NCBI GenBank assembly: GCA_022606425.2
Contig: JAHDVF020000880.1
Location: forward strand, 434,001-498,000
Length of the DNA stretch: 64,000 bases
Direction: 5' to 3'
Source of the DNA: Lepidostoma basale
Lineage: Eukaryota; Arthropoda; Insecta; Trichoptera; Lepidostomatidae
In this document: positions 26,101 through 36,402 of the stretch, piece after piece
How positions within the stretch are numbered: the stretch's first letter is position 1
Layout: each line of letters starts with the position of its first letter
The notes under the pieces: generated by a model
Databases searched by the model: none
What the model was told of the DNA's origin: nothing
Seen by the model: the letters and a program-made list of their open reading frames with translations, nothing else
Made by a program: the position numbers and the translations under genes

Positions 26101-29100
26101 GTTTAAAAAGTGCAAATACAATGTTTTCTAAAAAAATATATTAGTTGAAATGCAAAATAATAAATGTGGTGGGGTTAAAATATTCCATATGCGACTAAGT
26201 TTATTGGGATTACTCAGAATTCAACATTGTGTTTATTATATGTACAGTACACTCCCGATTATCAGGGATAGATGGTGAAAAAAAATCCCATATAATGGAT
26301 TTCCCGGTTAATCCGAAAATATGAAAATAGTGTAAACAAAGAGAAATTTAAAACTGCGCTATGTGCGTTAATGTATACCTACTTGCATAGTAAGACACAC
26401 ATGTTGACAGTGTCATACTTTTTGACTGGTGGAAACCCAACATTTTCAAACTTTAAGATTATTTTGAGTTTTTGTTCAATTAAGAGTACGACTCGTTTGC
26501 ATTTATCCATTATTATATACAATTTTTCACTCAAGTGTTCCGGATAATCCGCTTCCCGGTCAACCCGACCCCGGAAAATCGGGAGTGCACTGTATATGCA
26601 TTTTATTTAATGGCAGTATAAAGGTAAGGGATAGTTATGCCAAAATTATAATCTTTCAATGATTTCCATTTTTATTTTATTAAATTACCTTCTTCAGATG
26701 ATTCTCCTTCAGATTCTGATTCTAATTCTCCCCACATTGTCCGATCCACCTCAGGTTCTTCTATGTCCTGTAAAAAAGGGGAAGGGATGTTTGAATTTTA
26801 TAATATATATTTATACAATTTACGTTAATAAAATGATATAAAGGAAGAGTGTATACTAACATCTTGGGCATTTTGTGTGTGTCCAAACACATCGCCATAC
26901 AGTGGCTTCCCGTGCTCATCCACGGGAGGCTTGCCCCAGCCACCGGCATGGTATCCGAAGGCACAGCCATCAGGAATAGGGGCATTGAGACCTGCAATCT
27001 TCAGATTGGGGTAAGAAGGCGGAGGTCCATAGCGCTGCTGGGCAATGAGCCACGGAGGGGGAACCTAGAAAACAATAAACAATTACATCTCCAGACATAC
27101 AATTTTAAAATCTTTCAATATGAAACTTTCAGATTCTAAAAACAGACAATAATACAAAGATATAACATTAATATTTAATTACTTTGTGACAGTTTGGCCC
27201 CACAGGCATTCCCAAGGCTGTCCTTAAATCCTCACTCAGGTCACCAGGTTTCTTTTCTCTGAGTCGCGTCTCAAACTCTTTTCCTTCGTAATATAAATCT
27301 CCATGGATTGTCATGCGGGGCTTAGTTTGCCACCTGAAAACACATGTTTTGTTATATATTGTCAACTGGTTGTATGTACATTTTTTATATATAATTTATT
27401 AAGATAATAATGATGTTTGTATTACGTTAAAATAAATATTAAATAAAATTAATAAAAGCATTTTTCACTTTATTTAAGGTTGCTTTAGCACTCTGAAATT
27501 CCATTGTAAATTTGGAAGGAGAATTTATAATACTGTTAATACTATTTTGGAAAACAAAAATATTTCACGTGTTTCGGAGGTGACCTTCAACAGAATGATT
27601 ATATTTATATGTACACCTGAGGAAGGAGGTCACCTCCGAAACATTTTGTGAAATATTTTTGTTTATAAAAATACTAAATAAATAAAATGGATGTTAACAG
27701 TGTTAAAAATTCTCTTTCCAATTTGTCACTTGTATTAGTTAGTATAAAAAGTAGTTGTTATCCAACTTATTAGATTTCATGAGAACAAATGAAATTGTTG
27801 CAAGCATATGAGGAAACAAAGTAAATTATGAATATTATAATATTTTCACTATATTAATGGTTATGAACGTGGCTTATTTATTTTAACGGCAAACTTACTT
27901 GAAGAAAGCGTCATGTAGTTTTTGGTAGTCAATGTCGATTTTGCCGAGTTTAGGTCTCGCTCTTTCCCTCATTTTGGCTTTCAGGGTCTTAGCTTCCTCC
28001 TTGTCCTGCAGCGAGGCTCTCATCTCCATTATTCCTGTTTTCTTAATGAAGTCGGGAAGGTCGAAGGGAGGCTTTTCGATACCACGTTTGCCTTGCAAAT
28101 ACTGAGGGCAAAAAATAATTAAATGGTATCTTCAATACTGTAAACCCAATTTATAGTATAAAGTATTTGAAATAATAAAAGTGAGAACATTTCATAATAA
28201 TAATAATATGTTGGACACCTAAAAAATGAAGATGCTCAGAAACATATATGGCAAGACACAACGAGATAGAATAAGGAACTCAATGATTAGGGAGATATGC
28301 GAGGTCGAGGATGTTGTTAGTTAAGTAAGGCAATGGAGAAGATATTGGTATGCACACGTAAGGAGAATAGATCCATCCAGACTCCCTCTCATTGTGTTGC
28401 GTGGCCAACCCCAAGGTAGACGATCCCCAGGCAGACCACCAAAGAGATGGATCGACAGCTGGAAGTTGACCTTGCAGGAGGTCAATTTCTGATATATCAG
28501 CTTTTACTGCATTAGCGAGAAGTACCGAATCCGATGGATCGAAACCATGATTTATAAAAGAATCATATACATTTTAGACAGAGTGTAAGGGAGTGAGTCA
28601 GTGCTACATTTTAATATATTTTTAATTAAAAAAAGCATATTTAGAATTTAAAAATTTCATTAAATGTAAAAGAAAAGTGATGTTTTTTTGTAAATAATGG
28701 GCACGGCATAAAAAAGACCAGTGTACAGCCAGCCACTAAGGGTCTCATGTCTGTCAATTTTGTTTAGATCACATACAATTATCATGCATTACTCGTAATA
28801 TCTGGACTCGGCTGGGAATATTTTTTGGCGCCGAGATAAAACTAAATTAATGGCACGGCTTACAAATGTGACCGTGGTCGTAAGAATGGTGGCTGCTGGC
28901 TGTGCACTTTTTACACTGTGCGTACGAAACTAAAGTAATAAGTTTTTGTCTCCCGGCCCAGAAATTCATGTGCTAGTTGCAGGTGTTCATACCAAAAATG
29001 TCGACGAAATATAAAATAGATTTGTTGAACACATGTTAATATTAACCGCCCTACCTTCAGGTAATTTTCCAAGAAACGTGCAAAAAAAGCAGGTTGTTTA

Positions 29101-32100
29101 ATAATAAAATTTCATTACATATTAATTTTTTTTTTTTAAATACGAAACGTCAAAGACTCGACTTCACACTTCGTCTGCCCTTTGTAAAACTATCATATTT
29201 GTGAAGACTTGTACTCAAGTGTTGTTGGCACATGCACGTTTGTTGTTCCCTATTTTAGGTACATTACTTTTTCTCAAACGCGTACGTGATAGCGCGGAAT
29301 GGTTCAGTCAAAGTGAATGTATCACGTACGTTCATATACCTAGGGTGGTTAAATAACTTTCTTTAAAATCATGCCTATTTTGGCCACAACCAAAGGGTTA
29401 AGAAACACGTCACAAGGTCTATATTAAGAAGTAGAAGAAGAATAATATGTTAACATTAAAAAAGCGCCACATTCGTGATGGTAATCACCTCAAGGGTGCA
29501 TTAAGACGTGTTTTAAATTTAAAAATGAACGCTGCATCTGATATTTGCGATCGGTTAGAAAATAATATCATAATAAAAAACAAATATACTAATTTAATTT
29601 TAATTTGGGTATGAAAAATGAAAAAGACGTGTTTTCAGCTTAGACTCGAAATATGTCAAATATTTTATGCACCTACGGTATGAAGGGAAATTGTTCCAAG
29701 CTGATGGGCCAGCTACTACAATGACTAGATCCCCAAAATTGTACTAGAGCAACGCTTAGGCTAAACTAATCTATTTTATTGTCTCTTGAACAATGATGTA
29801 AAATTCCATATTAAATAATTAATATGAATGAAACATACGTTTTTTTTAAGTTTAATTACAGTTAATGGGAATGACATGTTTCCCCTTTCTAAGGCTTTAT
29901 CAATGTGATCAAACGTTTGAGTCATTTGATAATGCCTTAGACAGGCAAAACATGTCATTCTCATAAACTGTAATAAACTTCTAAAAAACAGACGTTTTCA
30001 TTCGTATTAATTATAAACTAACCTACCTAATGTGAAGGAGTAAGCCGAGTGAAATGTGGATTTCCTTAAACTTAGGTTGTTTGTTATACAGAATTCAAAT
30101 ACATAAATTGGTGCCATTCCATGTAGCGTTTAAAATACTGTCCAGCAGAGTTTATACTGGATTATTTCTGGACTTTTAAGCCGGTTCTTTGAGACGTTAT
30201 GTTATGTGGGATATATTCACCTTCCGCTTGTAGCACCAGTGCCTCGGGACTTGAACAGTGTTGCGGTGAGCCTTGAGTTGCACAAGCAGGCGGGGATCAC
30301 GGGCTGTGACATCATACATCTCCACCACATCGGGCCGCACCACGAGCTGCTTCAGCTCCGCCACAGATAACCGAGACATTTTCTTCAGCTTCCTCTTGGA
30401 CTGGCGCTCCTTTTCCTCATTCGCCTTTTTCTACAAACAAAATATCAGCACACATTATCATATTGCATACACAAATCTAAATGTAATTATTGGACCAAAT
30501 ATATAAAAATTACCTCTTCGGTTTCCTCATCAACTTCAAACTGATCCTGGATTTTCTCAGCCTTGCGAGCTGTTGGGAGTGGCCGAGAGGGTTGCGAGGC
30601 TTCTTCCAGTTCTGGTTTGACATCTGTTATCTTAAATACCTCAAATATCCGGTGGAATTGACGGTACATGGGCTCTAGTTCGTGGAACTGCAGATTTTCT
30701 TGAATGTATCTAGAATGTTTTAATACAAATATATTGTACAAACATTACCTTAAAATAGTAATGGATTTCAAACCAACCACGAGTACTTTTGGAAATGATG
30801 GTATCATCAACGTTTTCATAGTTTTTTTTGTGAATTATAAAATATTTATAAAAGCATATTGTAACAATGTATCAAATCAAATCAAATCAAATAAATTTAT
30901 TAACTCAATAGACATTACAAACAGGAAAATGTTTAAGGCATCTATTAAGTACAGGTAAAATATCATAAAAATACAATAAATGTATCATTTTTGTATAACT
31001 TTTTAAAAACATTGTATTTTCACAATACTTTTTTGCACTTTTCATAAACATGTTTCGGGATACAGCAACCCTTCTTCAGTTTAGAATCTTGATCAGTAAC
31101 TGAGGAAGGGCTTCTGTGTCACGATAGCAATAATGTGAATCCACAACACAAAGTGATGGCGACTTTAGAAGTAATGCATCAGAGTTCGTATTAATAAATG
31201 GCATGATATATTTTTATATCTTATATTATAATCTTCTTCTTTTTGTCCTGTCACACCTCCGTGGTGCATAGGGCCTCAAGGAACCTTCTCCACCCGACTC
31301 TATCGCATGCCTGATGCCTAACATCATCCCAAGTGAGGCCTGCCGCCTTAAACTTTATAATAGGTGGCCGCCTTAACCTATAGGTGGAACAGGTGGGTTT
31401 AAACAAATACCATATGCATCACTGATAAAATATAAATAAACTTACTCAACATCAACATCGGTGATGTCCTTATCATTTTCCTTTGATTTCTTTTCATTCT
31501 CTTTCTGTGCTTCTAGTTTTTTAAGTTGTTCCTCTTTTTTAGATTCATTGCGATTTGCTTTGGCTAACTTCTTGCGCTTCTTCTTTCGCTTGTTCTTATT
31601 GGCCCTCCCTGCACCCTAAAATAAACATTTGAAAAAAATTTATGTATAGAATCGTACAGAATCGGAATATCGATATAGGTACAGAATTGGAAATCTTTTA
31701 TTGATTACACATTAGAAATGATAAATAATTGGTACCTCTTGTTTGGATATAGTTGGTGGAGGAGGAACTTCCGGAGCATCTTCATCGGAATCCCCTTCAT
31801 CATCATCTTCTTCTCCTTCCGCTCCGTATTCTGAGCTAATCACTGGTGCAGGTGGTGGAGTTGGTACTCGTGGTTCTAGAACATAGTTTTACTTGTTAAA
31901 TTTATTTCTATGGATAAAAAACATGAAGGATACTTTACATTATTTATAAAATTCTGTTAGCATAATTTGCTTGTGCACGCATGTATTGTGTTATGAGTAA
32001 GCGTGATATAAAGTTTTCGATTTAATTAAGTGTTCTAATAAATATACGATTATTAAAAGAGCCATCTATGTTTGCTAAATTTAAGTTCAAGGCATGCTTA

Positions 32101-33776
32101 ATCGTATTCTTGGTGCTTAGCTTTATCTGTCAGAAGTACTGCGATAGAGAGTAGTATGTTATATTATATTGGGTGTTTCGGAAAGTTCAGTCCGTGTTTT
32201 TTGTATGAAAATCACATTCATTTGAAAGGTAAAATAAAAAAATACACATCAATCAAAGTATTGTCCATCGTTAGCCATTACTTTTCCCATTTTTCTAGCA
32301 ATATATGAATCCATCGTTGAAAAGACGCCTTGTCTATTGAGGTAATCCAGGCATCTACCCAATTCTTGACATCTGCATATGAATGAAAGTGCTGCTCTTC
32401 TAAGGCATGCGTCATGGATCTGAACGGTGGTAGTCCAATGGTTCCACGTCTGGTGAATAAGGCGGGTGCGGTATAATCTCCCAATCCACATTCTGTATGT
32501 AGTTTTTGACCGCGATTGCGATGTGAGGTCAAGCATTGTCATGTTGTCAAGCGCGTATTTTGTTTTGAGATCAAATTAACGATAAAAAGAAAGGATAGAT
32601 AACTGACCTCGAACAGGTTCATCGCTGGAGCCAACAGCAGCAGCGCGTTGGTCCTTAAATGCAAGAGCCTCCTCCAGCGCCTTGGGTAAAATCACATCTG
32701 TTGGCTTCTTATTCTTTAGCTCTTCAGGCTTCTCTACCTTCAGGGTCAGTAGCGAGGGGAGAGTGTTGCCGTGTGATCGGCCTGGCGGGGGTGGCATATC
32801 TTCCCAAGGAGGAGGACCCATTGGCCCTCGGCCCATCAACGGAGGTGGCCCCATCCCAGGCGGGCCGTGACCCATGCTACTTGTGTTACCAGGGGGCCCC
32901 ATTTGACCCGGAGGACCCATCTGGCCCGGTGGTCCCATCTGACCACCAGATGGTCCCATTTGCCCGGACGGACCCATCTGTCCCGGAGGTCCTATTTGGC
33001 CTGGTGGGCCCATTGGACATGGTGGACCCATTTGTCCAGGCGGGCCCATATGGCCAGGAGGAACCATTTGGTTATTTGGTCCCATTGGACCAGAATTAGG
33101 ACCCATGGGTCCTGAATTAGGTCCCATTCCCATATGGGACATAGGCCCTGTACCTGGTGGGCCGATCCCCATTTGCCCCATCATAATACTATCCCCCGGA
33201 CCGGGTGCGACTCCAGGCGGCCGTAGCACCTGCATGACCCCTGGGGGAGGCACAGAGCCCATCATGAGGGACATGTCAGGGCTGGGGCCGAAACCGGGCG
33301 GCGCGGGCATAACAGACATCATCTGGCGCTGCATCTCCATCTCGTGGTCACTCATGGAGCTGCTGGATAACTCCTGCATCTCTCTCCGCTGGCGTCGTAG
33401 GTGCTCTTCCTGCTGTTGCTCCAGCATGGCCATTCTCGCCGTCATCTCATCCTGAATAAGAACCATGCATACATCTAGCATTAAAAAAAACAGTATTTCT
33501 CTTGTGTTCGCGGACAATAGTTAACTTAATTGGCTAAATCCGGCAATAATAAAATATCTAAATAAAATCCGGCAATATCTAAAACAATAATATTACAATA
33601 TTCGTGAATTTATTTCGAATAATCTAATTTATTATTATTATTAAAATATTTAGATCGTTTTATTATTATTATTGCATAAAACTGTACAATAAAGCTCAAT
33701 GAAAGTATACTTAACATAACCTTAAAACAATAATAAGAGATGTTAGTTGGCTTACCTCATCTCCGTTATCACTCAT
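20112..33776 (-). CDS. SF3B2: SF3B2, splicing factor 3b subunit 2 (SAP145)
   Basis: Subunit of SF3b in the U2 snRNP, which helps anchor U2 at the branch site. Exons: 33756-33776, 32608-33451, 31736-31875, 31446-31615, 30514-30709, 30221-30430, 27899-28101, 27183-27333, 26861-27064, 26689-26767, 25337-25508, 24494-24618, 21558-21751 and 20112-20180; 925 aa, all phases consistent. Exon 1 codes only MSDNGDE. Exon 2 holds a Met/Gly/Pro-rich repeat. Exons 5-9 carry the conserved core (SVAELKQLVVRPDVVEM, KIDIDYQKLHDAFFK, GDLYYEGKEFETRL, then the PSP region PPPWLIAQQRYGPPPSYPN). The protein ends KKYKEFKF as in human. No N-terminal SAP domain is visible. The introns host many mobile elements. Confidence 0.95.
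20231..20603. mobile_element. Possible piggyBac-like MITE beside SF3B2 3' end
   Basis: Flanked by TTAA on both sides. The inner ends read CCCTTAACTAG at the left and, inverted, CTCTTAATTGG at the right. The interior repeats a GTGCACAACACCCC / GGGGTGTCCCACTGTGC theme. There is no convincing transposase. TTAA targets are typical of piggyBac relatives, but the short imperfect ends leave this uncertain. Confidence 0.4.
21826..23755 (+). mobile_element. RT-bearing non-LTR retrotransposon (5'-truncated, dead) in SF3B2 intron 13
   Basis: The plus strand holds a reverse transcriptase in two overlapping frames (22212-22832 and 22787-23734), implying a frameshift near 22790-22800. Visible blocks: KAPGVDNIPSELLK, HRGISLLSTSYKI, YQAGFRRNRSTSDQL, FIDFKQAYDSI, SQGLKQGDGLAPTLFN, and the catalytic box as YADV instead of YADD, so an active-site Asp is lost. 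A Cys-free C-terminal region with RLRWAGHVQRM follows. It ends in GAAGAAGAAGAA and is bounded by AAATTAAACAC on both sides (21817 and 23756 areas), a likely target duplication. Orientation is opposite to the host gene. Confidence 0.85.
23862..24085 (+). mobile_element. tRNA-derived SINE, copy 2
   Basis: A box TGGCAGAGTGA (two changes from copy 4), B box GGTTTGAATCC, then the shared body (GCCTTTGGTCTG, CCTATCACATGTCATGAG). Lies in SF3B2 intron 12, 100 bp after the large LINE. Confidence 0.75.
24685..25170 (+). mobile_element. LINE 3' end in SF3B2 intron 11
   Basis: Decayed plus-strand copy of the dominant family: GTGGTGTTCTTGTACCGTAG, the AGAATAGATGCAGTAGAAATG segment, and an end in GGCGTGATGGTTAGTTAGTTG. 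An internal small duplication at 24790-24830 disrupts it. Confidence 0.65.
26050..26115 (+). ncRNA. Hammerhead-like motif, AACATGTTT family
   Basis: CTGAGGA at 26071-26077, one C, a stem GGC / GCC around GTCTGCG, GAA at 26094-26096, palindrome ACATGT, and T at the cleavage position. It matches the hammerhead order, but stem II carries a mismatch and stem I is not clear. Related copies: 31030-31130 (both orientations), 35640-35730 and 52430-52650. Confidence 0.4.
26245..26592. mobile_element. Pogo/Tigger-like MITE in SF3B2 intron 10
   Basis: Ends CAGTACACTCCCGATTATC and GAAAATCGGGAGTGCACTG are inverted repeats flanked by TA. The subterminal sequence repeats a CCGGATAATCCG-type block. Length is 348 bp and it is non-coding. 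Confidence 0.8.
27550..27665. repeat. Inverted repeat with hammerhead-like core, GGAGGTCACCTCC family
   Basis: Plus arm: CTGAGGA (27617-27623), one A, GGAGG-TCA-CCTCC perfect hairpin, GAA, ACATTTTGT, G. Minus arm (27560-27600) ends GAAACACGTG after the same hairpin, with CTGTTGA in place of CUGANGA. The base at the cleavage position of the plus arm is G, which hammerheads do not cut, so this copy is likely inactive. In SF3B2 intron 7. Confidence 0.5.
28200..28500 (+). mobile_element. LINE 3' scrap in SF3B2 intron 6
   Basis: The segment ATGAAGATGCTCAGAAACAT, followed by a broken VEDVV-type stretch and CCAGGCAGACCACCAAAGAG, is like the GAA-tailed LINE C-terminal region at 34440-34925 and 53820-54115. 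It has no intact frame. The rest of this intron (28500-29450) shows nothing further that I recognise. Confidence 0.5.
29455..30200 (-). mobile_element. CR1-like LINE 3' fragment split by a palindromic repeat
   Basis: Reverse-complement relative of 14655-15120: the shared ATTAAGACGTGTTTTAAATTT end at the left, the GGAAATTGTTCCAAGCTGATGG block near 29690, and the TTATACTGGATTATTTCTGG block at 30150. The middle, about 29780-30060, is an ACATGTC-family palindrome. A nested insertion explains the order. In SF3B2 intron 6. Confidence 0.65.
30860..31360. repeat. TCAAA tandem tail, hammerhead-like pair and LINE scrap in SF3B2 intron 4
   Basis: 30867-30900 has a (TCAAA)n run leading to AATAAATTTATT, seen again near 57670 and typical of a retroelement tail. 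31047-31079 (minus) has CTGAAGA, one A, GGG...CCC, GAA, ACATGT, T. 31099 onward has CTGAGGA in the plus orientation but a decayed 3' side. 31225-31360 looks like a minus-strand LINE 3' end (CCTGTCACACCTCCGTGG). Confidence 0.45.
32169..32565 (-). mobile_element. Truncated mariner, 3' part, in SF3B2 intron 2
   Basis: The right terminus reads TTGGGTGTTTCGGAAAGTTC next to TA. Minus-strand frames hold the transposase C-terminus (PPYSPDVEPLDYH in one frame, FRSMTHALEEQHFHSY in another, ending KVMANDGQYFD), so a frameshift separates the third catalytic Asp from the tail. The N-terminal two thirds and the other terminus are missing. A different subfamily from the 46.6-kb element. Confidence 0.8.
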
Positions 33777-34010
33777 TTCTCAAATCAAATACACATATAT
33801 GTTTGAATAAGTATACAGCGTAGTAAAATACGCTATTGAATACTATTTAATTCCAAAACAAGAAACTGAATCGGGACGAATAACGCCGAACGAATTTTTG
33901 GTTGACAGAAGCGAACAGATACCATTGACATTCCTCTAGTTTATGGAATATGGAACTCTACGCATGCGCAACGTTGCGTATAATCCATATTTTTTAAAAT
34001 AGATTTTCGG
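33777..34010 (-). promoter_or_regulatory. Probable SF3B2 promoter and 5' UTR
   Basis: Upstream of the SF3B2 start codon up to a LINE at 34020. It contains an NRF1/Ewg-like palindrome, CTACGCATGCGCAA, around 33957-33971, sharing TACGCATGCGC with the eIF4A3/Hairless promoter. Location of the start site is inferred only. Confidence 0.4.
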
Positions 34011-34019
34011 CTACTAAAT

Positions 34020-34420
34020 ATAACTAACTAACCATCACGCCATTTCCCGCGAGGGGTAGGCAGAGAGGATGGATCGCCACAATGCTCTGTCCTGGCATAC
34101 CTCTTGGGCTTCCTCTACATTCATACATCGTACCATGCACGCACGTCGATTATTCCGACTTCGAATGTGACCGCCCTTTAGTAATTGATTAATTTGGTCA
34201 TGCCATGTTTTCCTCGGTCGTCCTCGGCTTGTGTACAACTTTTTAACCATTCTACTCTCATCCATTCGTTCCATATGTCCAAACCATCTCAGGGATCCTT
34301 TTTTAATTTCATCCATGATGCAGTCATCTGCCTTACATTTCTTTTCTTATTTCATCGTTCGGTATTCTATCATACAACGTTTCCCGCACATTCTTCTTAG
34401 TGATCTCATTTCTTTGAATA
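34020..34420 (-). mobile_element. LINE 3' end, CTAA-tail family
   Basis: The minus-strand frame reads [20 protein letters not shown] and [19 protein letters not shown], ending in the AYPSREMA peptide before the ATCACGCC tail. Truncated 5'. Immediately upstream of the SF3B2 promoter. Confidence 0.8.
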
Positions 34421-34439
34421 AAATATAATGTTTTAAGAA

Positions 34440-34925
34440 AGCTGAGCTTCGGCGATGTCAAGTTGTTTAAAGGAGATCGTATGGAAGAATAAATATATGA
34501 TAACTGACAGTAAGATCAAAATATACAAAATCTGCATAAAGCGTATAATATTGACATATTATATTGAGACCAGAGAGGATACCACAAGAACGAAGGCTTA
34601 AATGCGGGTGGCAGAAATGTGGTCGCTGAGGACAATAGTAGGAAAGACTTCACGAGATAGGGCGAGGAACACGGCTCTCCGCGAAATCTTCAAAGTAGAA
34701 GATATTGTTAGATGGTACAGACAACGCAGAAGACACTGGAATGCGCACGTGCAGAGAATGGATTCCTCCAAAATTTTATACTTTGTGGTGCATTAGATTC
34801 CTGTTAGCTACCGTCTCCCCGAAAGACCGCCAAAGAGATGAAGAGATAGCTGGGAGTCAACTTCCCAAGACAGGCCAACCTGACTACAGGAACAGACCAA
34901 AGGTTTAAAAGGAGAAGAAGAAGAC
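34440..34925 (+). mobile_element. GAA-tailed LINE 3' end
   Basis: Plus strand: MRVAEMWSLRTIVGKTSRDR and RRRHWNAHVQRMDSSK, then a break and an end in GGAGAAGAAGAAG. A different family from the CTAA-tailed copies, similar to the RT element at 21.8-23.8 kb in tail and C-terminal motif order. Confidence 0.65.
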
Positions 34926-34929
34926 AACA

Positions 34930-36400
34930 CCTTAATTATTTTATTATTTATCAGTAACATATAAAATACCCCACAATATCCTTCCTTGTTGTGTATTTAG
35001 AGCTGTCAAGCAACTTTTAACGGGGAAAATATTATTCTACATGTTCCCAATGACAGTCAATTCTTGAAATATTATTGGCCGATTGAAACGAAATAATTTG
35101 GTAATTATTAATAATTTCTCTAGTCATTATTTACCAATTGCTTAACATCTTTTATGCGTACATGACAAAGTTTTCATTTATTTGTATAGACTCTTACCAA
35201 AAAGCCATTAATTTTACGTAATTTTACGTATGATTTGATGTACTCGTATAATCAAAACCGTGACTAAAAAGATTGTAGCCGACCAGCTTTTTATTTTATT
35301 ATTTCGTTATGTACGATTTATGATTGGTCCAATTTTCTTTCCATTTTACGTTGCTGACAATATGGCGGATAGCTAATACCATACTTCTCCCGCGAATTTT
35401 TAAAATTAACTTTTGTATGTACGAGAAAAAAAAACATTCTAAATATACTATGTACTATGATAAACATATACCTACCATAACAGCAAATTGATAAAGTTTT
35501 AAAATATAAAAACGCGTGGTCGATGAATGGTATTAAGTAGAAATATATTTGAACAATTTCAGTGTTAAGGACCTTGTTTTTATTATATTCGCCATCACTT
35601 TGTAGTAGATTCACAATTGAATAATTTTTAAAAGCTTAAATTGTATTTTCACAACAGTTTATTGCATTTTTTATAAAGATGTTTCAGGCCGCAGACGCCC
35701 TTCTTCTGTATAGAAATTTTAACAATAAAATGAGACAAACTATATATAATACCTATATCCTATATAATAAATAACAAGGTGGGTGGGGGTAGGAGGATAT
35801 AAGTCTAGAAGAAGAGGGAATTGTTATTTGCTTAGATTAGGATTGTAGGACAAAGGTAACAAATCAAAGTTTGGACTTGAAGCTAATTTCATTTGGTTGT
35901 TTAAAATATTTTCTTTAATTTATAACATTGTCTGCATAAGTAATTAATTTTATTATTTATTACATACAAGTTGAGTTTATTATTTTGTCCGATTTCTAAA
36001 GTGAGTTGGATATGTTATGAAAAGAATTTAGAAGGGTGAGGAAATAAGTTATTTGCTTATCTGTGCCTAATCAAATTCAACAACAAAGAAATATCGTTTA
36101 CAAAATTCTTCCAAATTAACACATTATATTTGAATTATGGTTTAAAATCTTATTTTCTATTTCGTAGACAATAATAGGTAGGTACTACAAATAAAGTCTA
36201 TTATTAAAAAATACTCGTTTACACTTGTATTCATATAATTTATAATATATATTATACTGTTATAGCAACAAAAATCCAAAATGATAGAATACAGATAAAA
36301 GGAAAATAAATTGATTAATTCTTTAACAATTACGTGGTTTTATTTCTGACTAAATCAATTGTACCAGTTAGAAAAAATATTAGGACAATAGAGGAACATT
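34930..36400. other. Intergenic DNA with one hammerhead-like repeat
   Basis: Only 35640-35730 (minus) is recognisable: CAGAAGA, A, GGGCGTCTGCGGCCT, GAAACATCT. The remainder is AT-rich without frames or repeats that I can name; it may include the 3' region of the receptor gene next to it. Confidence 0.4.
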
Positions 36401-36402
36401 TT

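Noticed and set aside
27550..31130. CRISPR-like or other regularly spaced repeats in SF3B2 introns
   Set aside because: Repeats are dispersed inverted elements of different families without regular spacers; CRISPR is not expected in an insect nucleus.
32659..33455. Plus-strand open frames opposite SF3B2 exon 2
   Set aside because: They arise from the GC-rich Pro/Gly/Met repeat read backwards; the minus-strand frame is the real gene.
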